Below, in pieces: positions 1-6,243 of a stretch of 22,633 nt of DNA. The first letter of the stretch is position 1; every line of letters begins with the position of its first letter. Origin of the DNA: Cloacibacterium caeni_C (GTDB taxonomy: Bacteria > Bacteroidota > Bacteroidia > Flavobacteriales > Weeksellaceae). Position numbers and translations under genes: made by a program. The notes below the pieces were generated by a model that was not told the DNA's origin, ran no database searches, and saw only the letters and a program-made list of their open reading frames with translations. Location: assembly GCA_002422665.1 (NCBI GenBank), contig DITA01000111.1:1-22633 (forward strand), read 5' to 3'.

Positions 1-366
1 GAAGACATGGTAAAAGCCATGAAAAAAGGCTCTGTAATTATAGATTTGACCATAGATTATGGCGGTTGTATAGAAACTACAGAAGTAACCACTCACGAAA
101 ATCCTGTCATCATCAAACACGAAATTCTTCACTGTGGATTACCGAATTTATCTTCTAGAATGCCGAGAACCACTACGAAAGCTATTTCTAATTTCTTCCT
201 AAGTTATCTCCTAAATTATGACGAAGAAGGTGGTTTCGAAAATATGCTTTTGAAAAGAAACGAAATGAAACAATCGCTTTACATGTACAAAGGCAGACAT
301 ACCAAAAAAGTGATTTGCGACAAATTCGACCTTACTTATCACGACATCAACCTTTTAATTTTTTAA
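1..366 (+). CDS. ald: Alanine dehydrogenase, C-terminal part (5' end outside window)
   Basis: The reading frame is open from base 1 and ends at TAA 364-366, so only the last 121 residues are present; the first in-window ATG (position 7) is internal. The segment MKKGSVIIDLTIDYGGCIET followed by TTHENPVIIKH and the PNLSSRMPRT stretch matches the end of the NAD-binding domain and the C-terminal substrate-domain helices of the AlaDH/PNT family as found in Bacteroidota. The enzyme interconverts L-alanine and pyruvate plus ammonia with NAD(H) in the cytoplasm. The product ends with a flavobacterial-type tail (YMYKGRHTKKVI) after the core. Only 30 bp separate it from the next gene on the same strand, so they may be cotranscribed. 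The family call rests on remembered sequence resemblance; the catalytic N-terminal residues cannot be checked. Confidence 0.85.
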   Translation, partial: EDMVKAMKKGSVIIDLTIDYGGCIETTEVTTHENPVIIKHEILHCGLPNLSSRMPRTTTKAISNFFLSYLLNYDEEGGFENMLLKRNEMKQSLYMYKGRHTKKVICDKFDLTYHDINLLIF

Positions 367-396
367 ATTTTCAACTTACTTTTTACATCATATTAA

Positions 397-768
397 ATGA
401 GAAAACTGAAATTCTTTTTCATCGGGTTAATTCCAGGATTACTAATTGTATTCTTTATTTTGAACAAAAAAGGGGTAAGTTGTAGCGGTTATCTTCCCAA
501 TTCTAGAGTAATTGCCGAAACTTTATCGAAAGATTTCACCTATTCTGAAGCATTTCAAGCAGAAATGAATGCCTTGAAAATCGACGAAAAATTTCTGAAA
601 GACAGCATTATTACCAAAGGAGAAATTAACTTTGATAAAAGTGATGCACAGAAAAAACCTTGTCCAAGTTATTTACTTACCGCTCCAGAAGGAAATCCTA
701 CCTATGAAATTACTTTTGAAAAATGTAAAGAAAATGCACATTTCATCAGTCTTAAAAAGCTAAAATAA
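397..768 (+). CDS. Small anchored conserved protein (possibly DUF4258)
   Basis: A 123-residue protein with one N-terminal hydrophobic segment (about residues 5-22) followed by a soluble part. The N-terminus has no lipobox; a Cys at 29 lies after the hydrophobic stretch. The soluble part contains LPNSRVIAETLSKDF, then FLKDSIITKGEINFDKSDA, and two further Cys (CPSY and EKCKE). I believe relatives in Chryseobacterium are annotated as DUF4258 proteins, a small RelE-like fold of unknown role, but that is from memory and uncertain. Its position between alanine dehydrogenase and tyrA, with 30 bp upstream and 6 bp downstream to the next start, suggests one transcript. Function unknown. Confidence 0.8.
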   Translation: MRKLKFFFIGLIPGLLIVFFILNKKGVSCSGYLPNSRVIAETLSKDFTYSEAFQAEMNALKIDEKFLKDSIITKGEINFDKSDAQKKPCPSYLLTAPEGNPTYEITFEKCKENAHFISLKKLK

Positions 769-774
769 CAAAAT

Positions 775-1011
775 ATGCAAAAGAAAAAATACACAGATCT
801 GAGTGTTCCCCAATTAAAAAAATTACAAAAAGTTTTCTTAGGAATCTTTTTAGGATTAGTTATTCTTTGGATTATTGTACTCAGCATGATGTATTACAAC
901 GGAAAATCTTTTGCAACGTTTATTGCAGTAGCAGCGGCTACGTTGATTCCCAATTTTATTAATATTCTGAATATTTCTAATCAAATCAAACAAAAGGAAA
1001 AAGAACTCTAA
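775..1011 (+). CDS. Small two-helix membrane protein
   Basis: A 78-residue protein with two predicted transmembrane helices (about residues 20-41 and 46-67), a charged N-terminus (MQKKKYTDLSVPQLKKLQK) and a lysine/glutamate-rich C-terminus (NQIKQKEKEL). It begins 6 bp after the previous stop and ends 14 bp before tyrA, so it looks like a real operon member rather than a chance ORF. The N-terminal pattern DLSVPQLKK(L)QK resembles small flavobacterial membrane proteins sometimes named 'redox-active disulfide protein 2', but this copy has no cysteine at all, so that name says nothing about function. The antisense frame at 702-887 is a shadow. Confidence 0.75.
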   Translation: MQKKKYTDLSVPQLKKLQKVFLGIFLGLVILWIIVLSMMYYNGKSFATFIAVAAATLIPNFINILNISNQIKQKEKEL

Positions 1012-1025
1012 AATTTAATTTCAAA

Positions 1026-1868
1026 ATGAAGATTGCTATTATTGGTGTAGGTTTAATTGGTGGTTCTATCGCCCTAAAGCTCCGCGAAAAAAATTTCGGA
1101 GCAGAATTTATAGGAATTGACAAATCAGAAATTCACCTTCAAGAAGCCCAAGAATTAGGAATTATAGACCGTTTCGAAAATTTTGAAAACGGTATAAAAA
1201 ACGCAGACCTTATCATTACCGCTATTCCAGTAGATGCTACGGTTAAAATTTTACCACAAGTTCTAGATTTAATTACCGATAAACAAACGGTAATGGATAC
1301 TGGTTCTACCAAATCTGGAATTGTAGAGGCCATTAAAAATCACCCGAACCGAAAAAGATTTGTAGCATTTCACCCAATGTGGGGAACCGAAAATTCTGGA
1401 CCAAAAGCTGCTCAGAAAGAAAGTTTCGCAGGAAGAGCAGCCGTAATTTGCGACCGTGAAGATTCTGAGCAAGATGCATTAGCATTGGTAGAAAATATTG
1501 CCAAAAATCTAGAAATGCACCTGATTTACATGAATGCAGACGCTCATGACGTTCACACTGCGTACATTTCTCACATTTCACACATCACTTCTTACGCTTT
1601 GGCAAACACGGTTTTAGAAAAAGAACGCGAAGAAGATACCATTTTCCAACTGGCGAGTTCTGGTTTTTCGAGTACGGTTCGTTTGGCAAAATCGCATCCA
1701 GAAATGTGGGTTCCTATCTTTAAACAAAACAAAGAAAATGTGTTAGACGTTCTGAATGAACACATTACACAGCTCAGGAAATTCAAATCTGCTCTAGAAA
1801 AAGAGAATTTTGAACTTCTGGAAGAACTCATCAAAAACGCCAATAAAATCCGAGGCATCTTAAAATAA
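1026..1868 (+). CDS. tyrA: Prephenate dehydrogenase
   Basis: A 280-residue cytoplasmic enzyme that oxidatively decarboxylates prephenate to 4-hydroxyphenylpyruvate with NAD(P), the step leading to tyrosine. The N-terminal Rossmann motif GVGLIGGS is at residues 7-14 and the acidic residue after the second strand (IGIDKS, Asp32) favours NAD. The family motif AFHPMWGTENSGP lies at about 115-126, with His116 in the catalytic position. The later VHTAYISHISHITSYALA helix and the LASSGFSSTVRLAKSHPEMW segment belong to the all-helical dimerisation domain. Length is that of a monofunctional enzyme: there is no fused chorismate mutase and no ACT regulatory domain. It starts at the ATG 14 bp after the small membrane protein and is followed 6 bp later by an esterase gene on the same strand. 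Confidence 0.93.
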   Translation: MKIAIIGVGLIGGSIALKLREKNFGAEFIGIDKSEIHLQEAQELGIIDRFENFENGIKNADLIITAIPVDATVKILPQVLDLITDKQTVMDTGSTKSGIVEAIKNHPNRKRFVAFHPMWGTENSGPKAAQKESFAGRAAVICDREDSEQDALALVENIAKNLEMHLIYMNADAHDVHTAYISHISHITSYALANTVLEKEREEDTIFQLASSGFSSTVRLAKSHPEMWVPIFKQNKENVLDVLNEHITQLRKFKSALEKENFELLEELIKNANKIRGILK

Positions 1869-1874
1869 TTCGTC

Positions 1875-2699
1875 ATGAAAAATCTCTTTCGCTTTCTGTT
1901 TATCATCAGTTGTACTTTTTTATGGAGTCAAGAAAAGAAAAGTACGGCGACAGAAAATGTGAAGATTATTTCTAAAAATTTTGACGTTCCTCAACTTAAA
2001 ACCACACGAAGAATTTGGATTTATTTGCCTAAAGATTACGAAACTTCTTGCAAAAAATATAGCGTCATGTATCTTCAAGATGCCCAAAATCTTTTTGACG
2101 ATGCTACTTCATACGCTGGTGAATGGCAAGCAGATGAAACACTGAACAAAATTTTCGAAAAAACTGGAAAATCTGTAATTATTGTAGGAATAGATAACGG
2201 TGGCGAAAAACGAATTGAAGAACTCTCTCCTTTCAAAAATGCAAAATACGGCGGCGGAAATGGCGAAAACTACGTGAAATTTATCGTGGAAACACTGAAA
2301 CCTTACATCGATAAAAATTACAGAACAAAATCTTGTAAAAAATACACCACGATTGGTGGAAGTTCACTCGGAGCACTAATCTCTGTTTATGCCGCGGTGA
2401 AATATCCTGAAACTTTCGGGAAAGTTTTGGCCTTTTCTTCTGCTTTTTGGTTTAATGCTGAAGATTTAAATGTATTTATTACCCATTCTAAAGTCAATTT
2501 AAAGCATCAGAAATATTACTTTGTCCAAGGAAAACACGAAGATGAAGACATGGAAGAACAAACCCAACGTGTCATTGAAAATCTAAAGTCTAAAAACGTA
2601 AAACCCAAAAATATTTTTTTAAAAATAGACGAAGACGGAAAACACAATGAAATGTATTGGCGTAGAGAATTTGAAGGGGCAGTTTTGTGGTTAGATTAG
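1875..2699 (+). CDS. Secreted alpha/beta-hydrolase, esterase D/enterochelin-esterase-like
   Basis: A 274-residue protein with an N-terminal hydrophobic export signal (residues 5-18, LFRFLFIISCTFLWSQ; cleavage plausible after Ser18), so periplasmic or secreted. The mature part matches the esterase family PF00756: TTRRIWIYLPKDYE (strand 1 region), VMYLQDAQNLFD, IIVGIDNGGEKRIEE, and the nucleophile elbow GGSSLG at 161-166 with Ser164 as nucleophile. His257 in DGKHNE is the likely catalytic His. This family includes siderophore (IroE-like) and feruloyl esterases; the sequence alone does not fix the substrate. It starts 6 bp after tyrA, likely on the same transcript although the functions look unrelated. 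Downstream lies a repeat-filled gene-free stretch. Confidence 0.87.
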   Translation: MKNLFRFLFIISCTFLWSQEKKSTATENVKIISKNFDVPQLKTTRRIWIYLPKDYETSCKKYSVMYLQDAQNLFDDATSYAGEWQADETLNKIFEKTGKSVIIVGIDNGGEKRIEELSPFKNAKYGGGNGENYVKFIVETLKPYIDKNYRTKSCKKYTTIGGSSLGALISVYAAVKYPETFGKVLAFSSAFWFNAEDLNVFITHSKVNLKHQKYYFVQGKHEDEDMEEQTQRVIENLKSKNVKPKNIFLKIDEDGKHNEMYWRREFEGAVLWLD

Positions 2700-2980
2700 A
2701 TTTATTTCCCACAGATTACGCAGATTTACACAGATTTTTTTTAGCAGCTTCTTTGTCATTATTTAAAAAATACTAAAACTCTTGTGGAGAATATCTAAAA
2801 GTGTAATTCTGATTTATTTTCCGCAGATTACGCAGTCTTACAAAGTTTTTTTAACAGCATCTTTGTCATTATTTAAAAAACACTAAAAGTCTTGTGAAGA
2901 ATATCTAAAAGTGCAATTCTAATTTATTGCTCGCTGATTTCGCAGATTTACACAGATTTTTTAGCAGTTTCTTTGTCATT
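2700..2980. repeat. 111-bp direct tandem repeat, about 2.5 copies
   Basis: Three consecutive degenerate copies start at 2700, 2811 and 2921 (spacing about 111 and 110 bp). Each begins with a TTTATT stretch and continues through CGCAGATT(T)ACACAGATTTTTT and TTCTTTGTCATT; copies 1 and 2 also share the TTTAAAAAA(T/C)ACTAAAA and CTTGTG(G/A)AGAATATCTAAAAGTG parts. Copy 3 stops after TTTGTCATT and runs into a palindrome. There is no convincing ORF. The repeat starts immediately at the stop codon of the esterase gene. Confidence 0.85.
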
Positions 2981-3064
2981 GACTTCGTCGAATCTTTGAT
3001 TTCTGTAGGAATCTAAACATTTCTTTTACAAATTCGAAATTTAGATTCCTACAGGAATGACAAA
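2972..3064. repeat. Nested (branched) palindrome
   Basis: The outer arms TTTGTCATT (2972-2980) and AATGACAAA (3056-3064) are perfect inverted copies. Inside, CTGTAGGAATCTAAA (3003-3017) pairs perfectly with TTTAGATTCCTACAG (3040-3054), extended by TTTC/GAAA (3020-3023/3036-3039) after a 2-nt bulge. Two mini-hairpins lie on the left: GAC-TTC-GTC (2981-2989) and AATC-TTT-GATT (2991-3001). No transposase is nearby. It looks like a non-autonomous dispersed intergenic element; the left outer arm is also the end of the third tandem-repeat copy. Confidence 0.75.
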
Positions 3065-3135
3065 CTTTACGGTAAAATTCTAATATAAAAAGAATAGTTA
3101 AATCATAGCCCTGATTGAGCAATTTGTTTGAGCTC

Positions 3136-3164
3136 TTTTTGTTTTTTTTTAGAAAAAACAAAAA
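3136..3164. terminator. A/T-tract hairpin, possible terminator for purE
   Basis: T5-G-T6 (3136-3147) pairs with A6-C-A5 (3153-3164) around a 5-nt loop, a 12-bp stem with one G-C pair. It lies about 55-80 bp past the purE stop on the minus strand. The stem is not GC-rich, so it is an atypical intrinsic terminator and the role is inferred from position only. Confidence 0.35.
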
Positions 3165-3217
3165 AGCGAGTTGCGAAAGCAGGTCTGAACGTGAAAAGAA
3201 TCAAAAACGTATTGCTC

Positions 3218-3718
3218 CTAATCGTATGAATTCGGGTGTTCTTTTTTGATTTCTTCGATGGTAGAAAGCACTTTTTCTTTCAGGCTCAATTGATAAATTT
3301 CTAATTTTGTAGAAATTTCTTCATCTGAACTTCCTAAAATTTTAGCCGCTAAAATACCTGCATTGGTAGCTCCGTTCAAAGCAACAGTCGCCACAGGAAT
3401 TCCTGAAGGCATCTGCAAAATAGACAAAACAGAATCCCAACCATCAATAGAATTAGACGACAAAATAGGCACGCCAATCACTGGTAAAGTAGTACAACTC
3501 GCCACCATTCCTGGTAAATGTGCAGCTCCTCCTGCTCCTGCAATGATGACTTTTACGCCTCTATTTTTAGCAGATTTTGCAAAATCAAACATGCGTTCTG
3601 GCGTTCTGTGTGCAGAAACTACAGTGAGTTCGTAAGGAATTTCTAGAGATTTTAAAAAATCAGCAGCTTGTTGCATAATTGGCAAATCGCTCTGACTGCC
3701 CATGATAATTGAAACCAT
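3218..3718 (-). CDS. purE: N5-carboxyaminoimidazole ribonucleotide mutase (PurE)
   Basis: A 166-residue class I PurE, which moves the carboxyl group of N5-CAIR (the PurK product) to give CAIR in de novo purine synthesis. The signature residues are present: GSQSDLPIM at 7-15, SAHRTP at 35-40 (His37 is the expected catalytic/ligand His) and GAGGAAHLPGM at 61-71, followed by LPVIGVPI. Length fits the octameric bacterial family. It starts at the ATG at 3718, about 20 bp downstream of a TATCTTTG -7 box; a GGAG-like site (AAGGAG) lies a little upstream of the start, which is unusual here. Its partner purK is on the same strand about 1.3 kb upstream, but a transporter on the opposite strand lies between, so the two must be transcribed separately. 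Confidence 0.95.
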   Translation of the reverse strand: MVSIIMGSQSDLPIMQQAADFLKSLEIPYELTVVSAHRTPERMFDFAKSAKNRGVKVIIAGAGGAAHLPGMVASCTTLPVIGVPILSSNSIDGWDSVLSILQMPSGIPVATVALNGATNAGILAAKILGSSDEEISTKLEIYQLSLKEKVLSTIEEIKKEHPNSYD

Positions 3719-3737
3719 TTTTACATTTTTACTCCTT

Positions 3738-3745
3738 CAAAGATA
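3738..3745 (-). promoter_or_regulatory. -7 promoter box of purE
   Basis: On the minus strand this reads TATCTTTG, a perfect match to the Bacteroidota -7 consensus TAnnTTTG. The start site would be near 3734, giving a leader of about 15 nt before the purE ATG at 3718. No clear -33 TTG is visible at the usual distance. Confidence 0.6.
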
Positions 3746-3867
3746 GAAAAAAATACGTTTCCTTTTGAAGAGAATGCTTCTATAATTATCAATGCTTAAT
3801 ACAAAGAAATTGTGAATAAGATAAAACGCAAAGACGCTAATTCACTTTACCAGCAAAAACGTTTTTC

Positions 3868-3920
3868 AGACGCAAGAAAATCAAAGATTTTCAATTTTAA
3901 CGAAGTTAAAAGTTGCGTCT
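3868..3920. repeat. Three-way-junction palindrome between purE and the EamA gene
   Basis: Outer arms AGACGCAA (3868-3875) and TTGCGTCT (3913-3920) are perfect inverted copies. They enclose two perfect 7-bp hairpins with 3-nt loops: GAAAATC-AAA-GATTTTC (3876-3892) and TTTTAAC-GAA-GTTAAAA (3895-3911). Only 3 bases are unpaired at the junction. The rest of the 347-bp gap (3719-4065) holds the purE promoter, a related ACGCAAAGACGC stretch at 3826-3837 and AT-rich DNA without an ORF. Confidence 0.8.
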
Positions 3921-4065
3921 TAAAAGCATAAAGATTTAAAAATTTAGATTTGCGCCATTGCGATGAAAAAAATTTTGGTGAAAGATTAAGTTTTTTTTCA
4001 TAAAATTAAAAATTTAGAAAGACTCTTTGTTCAGAATTGAATATCTTCGTACAGCGAAAATCATT

Positions 4066-4998
4066 ATGAACACAGAAAAAGATTTCAAACTTATTTTAGC
4101 CATTATCACGGTTGCAATAGTTTGGGGAACTACATATTTAGGAATTAGAGTTGCTGTAGAAACCATACCACCTTGGTTTGTTACCGGAATCAGACAAAGC
4201 ATTGCCGCACTTTTATTGTTGGTTTTTTTGGTCTATAAAAAACAACTGAAATGGATTGGTTTGAAAAATCTGAAAACTCAAATTATTCTTTCTACGCTCA
4301 TGATTATCATCGCTAACGGAATGACAACCATTGCCGAGAAACACATCAATAGTAGCCTCGCTTCGGTTCTTACTGCTACTTCACCGATCATTGTATTTCT
4401 GGGAAGTGTTCTCATTGGTTTAGAACAATTTAAACTGAAATCTGTTTTAGGATTAATTCTAGGTTTTAGTGGTGTTTTGCTCATTTTTTCTGATGGTTTA
4501 CAAGAGTTGCTGAATCCTGATTACAGATTGGGACTTATTGTTTTATTCATCGGGATTTTAGGTTGGGCTTCTGGAACACTTTTCACCAAAAAAATCACGA
4601 TTCATTCTGATAATATTTTATTGAATTTATTCTACCAATTTGCTTTTGCTGGAATTGTTCAACTTATTTTTGCCTTTGCTTTTACCAAAAATTATGATTT
4701 CGAAAAATGGAGTGCTGAATCTTTTGCTTACGTGGTTTATTTAGGCGTTTTTGGTTCGGTCATTACTTATTATGCGTTTCTTTATGCTCTGAAACGTGTA
4801 AATCCGTCACAAATTTCAATGCTGAATTACGTGAATACGATTATCGCCATTTTCTTAGGTTGGCTGATTTTAGATGAAAAAATAACCACAAAATTTATTT
4901 TTGCGGCTATTCTTATTATTTCTGGAGTCTTTATTATGAACCTAAAAAAGGAAATGTTTAAAAAGTCGGAAGCTAGAAGTCTGAAGTCCGAAGATTAA
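4066..4998 (+). CDS. EamA/DMT-family transporter
   Basis: A 310-residue inner-membrane protein with about ten hydrophobic helices in two related halves, the layout of EamA (DMT) transporters. Typical sequence is visible: AIVWGTTYLGIRVAVETIPPW in helix 1, then FVTGIRQSIAALLLL, and in the second half ITYYAFLYALKRVNPSQISML and the final LGWLILDEKIT plus FIFAAILIISGVFIMN. Substrate unknown; relatives export amino acids or metabolites. The ATG at 4066 is chosen over a TTG at 4027, because helix 1 and the family N-terminus start just after it. The last 12 residues (KKSEARSLKSED) are encoded by a degenerate 7-bp repeat array and lie after the last helix. The gene interrupts the purK-purE pair on the opposite strand and has repeats on both sides. 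Confidence 0.9.
   Translation: MNTEKDFKLILAIITVAIVWGTTYLGIRVAVETIPPWFVTGIRQSIAALLLLVFLVYKKQLKWIGLKNLKTQIILSTLMIIIANGMTTIAEKHINSSLASVLTATSPIIVFLGSVLIGLEQFKLKSVLGLILGFSGVLLIFSDGLQELLNPDYRLGLIVLFIGILGWASGTLFTKKITIHSDNILLNLFYQFAFAGIVQLIFAFAFTKNYDFEKWSAESFAYVVYLGVFGSVITYYAFLYALKRVNPSQISMLNYVNTIIAIFLGWLILDEKITTKFIFAAILIISGVFIMNLKKEMFKKSEARSLKSED
4963..4990 (+). repeat. Heptamer array AAGNNNG x4 in the EamA 3' end
   Basis: AAGTCGG, AAGCTAG, AAGTCTG and AAGTCCG follow each other with exact 7-bp spacing, then AAGATTA. The array codes for the hydrophilic C-terminal tail of the transporter and ends 6 bp before its stop codon. Confidence 0.7.
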
Positions 4999-5011
4999 TG
5001 ACGAAAGTTTT

Positions 5012-5051
5012 AAAACTCTCCCACTCTACAATTCTAAAACTCTTCCACTTA
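5012..5051. repeat. Octamer array (AAAACTCT) between the EamA gene and purK
   Basis: Five consecutive 8-bp units: AAAACTCT, CCCACTCT, ACAATTCT, AAAACTCT, TCCACTTA. The first and fourth are identical. The array fills the gap between two convergent genes and its last unit includes the purK stop codon (complement of 5049-5051). Confidence 0.65.
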
Positions 5052-6158
5052 AGCAATTACTCTTACCAAAGTTTTAATATAATTCAGTTTTTCTAGTAAT
5101 TCTTCTCTGGAATTGGCTAAAACATTGATGTGTCCCATTTTTCTACCCGGTTTGGTTTCTGTTTTTCCGTAGAGATGAACATAAGTTTTTGGAAGTTTTA
5201 AAACCTCCTCTAAACCTTCATATTTTACTTTTCCGCTGTAGTTTTGTTCTCCAACCAAATTCAGCATTCCTGAAAATCCAAAAGCGTCTGTATCTGCCAA
5301 TGGTACATTTTTCAAAACTCTGTAAAATTGTTCAAATTGAGAATTAGCGTTTCCTTCTTGCGTTTGATGACCAGAATTGTGCAATCTTGGCGCTGTTTCG
5401 TTTACCCAAACTTTTCCGTTTTTATCAAGGAATAATTCGATGGCAAAAAGTCCAGCAGAATTTGCCGCTTTGATAAATTTTTCTGCAATGGCATCAATTT
5501 GAGATTGAACTTCTGATGAAATATCGGCAGGACAAATATTGAAATCCAAAAGGTTCAATTTTTCATCGGCCACCATTTCTGTTACAGGAAACGTTTTGGT
5601 TTCTCCATTTTCGTTTTTGGCAATGATAATGGAAAGTTCTTTGTCTATATCCACCAAATTTTCTAAAACCGAATCTTCAACCCAAAGATTTTTTAAGTCA
5701 TCGGCATTTTTGATGATTTGCACACCTTTTCCATCGTAACCACCTGTATTTAATTTTTGAACAAAAGGAAATTCAATCTTAATTTCGTCTGAAGTTCCGT
5801 CAACTATTTCGAAATCAGGACTTGGAATATTGTGTTTTTTATAAAACTCTTTTTGTAGAATTTTTTGTTGGATGGTTTTGATGATTTCCGCATTGGGAAT
5901 CACTTTTTTCCCTTGTTTTTCCAATTCGAAAAGTGCATCTACATTCACATGTTCTATTTCTATGGAAATCACATCTTTATCTTGACCGAAAGCCAAAACA
6001 TCTTCATAATTATTAAAATTTCCTTGAGAAAAATGTGAAATATAAGCGCAAGAACAATCAGAGTTGGGGTCTAAAACGTGAAATTCATCGTCGTAGTTTA
6101 ATGCATTTTGAATGAACATTCTTCCGAGTTGGCCTCCACCAAGAATTCCAATTTTCAT
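5049..6158 (-). CDS. purK: 5-(carboxyamino)imidazole ribonucleotide synthase (PurK)
   Basis: A 369-residue ATP-grasp enzyme that carboxylates AIR with bicarbonate and ATP to N5-CAIR, the substrate of PurE. The N-terminal GILGGGQLGRM (residues 4-14) is the PurK signature. The ATP-grasp part shows IEIEHVN, NTGGYDGKGVQI (glycine-rich ATP loop), then FAIELFLDKNGKVWVNETAPRLHNSGHQT, whose ELF...NE.APR.HNSGH residues bind metal and substrate. The C-terminal VHLYGKTETKPGRKMGHINV is also typical. The ATG at 6158 directly precedes the Rossmann-like strand. A TATTTTTA box on the minus strand (6199-6206, one mismatch to TAnnTTTG) is a weak promoter candidate. The gene converges with the EamA gene and is not contiguous with purE. 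Confidence 0.95.
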   Translation of the reverse strand: MKIGILGGGQLGRMFIQNALNYDDEFHVLDPNSDCSCAYISHFSQGNFNNYEDVLAFGQDKDVISIEIEHVNVDALFELEKQGKKVIPNAEIIKTIQQKILQKEFYKKHNIPSPDFEIVDGTSDEIKIEFPFVQKLNTGGYDGKGVQIIKNADDLKNLWVEDSVLENLVDIDKELSIIIAKNENGETKTFPVTEMVADEKLNLLDFNICPADISSEVQSQIDAIAEKFIKAANSAGLFAIELFLDKNGKVWVNETAPRLHNSGHQTQEGNANSQFEQFYRVLKNVPLADTDAFGFSGMLNLVGEQNYSGKVKYEGLEEVLKLPKTYVHLYGKTETKPGRKMGHINVLANSREELLEKLNYIKTLVRVIA

Positions 6159-6243
6159 AATTTACTTTTTATTTTATTAGATTTTCAGATTTACTGCGTA
6201 AAAATACGGAAAATGAATAATTTAGCATAAACTTTAAAGGCAA

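Noticed and set aside
2972..3064. Insertion sequence
   Set aside because: No transposase reading frame and no target duplication visible; at most a non-autonomous element.
2976..3161. Minus-strand ORF of 61 codons
   Set aside because: It is made of the palindrome and A/T-tract hairpin and has no recognisable protein features.
3868..3920. tRNA or known structured RNA because of the cloverleaf-like folding
   Set aside because: No anticodon arm of correct size, no T-loop or acceptor features; the three-way element is too short.
4027..4065. TTG start extending the EamA transporter by 13 residues
   Set aside because: The ATG at 4066 begins at the family N-terminus, and the upstream stretch contains promoter-like text (TATCTTCG).
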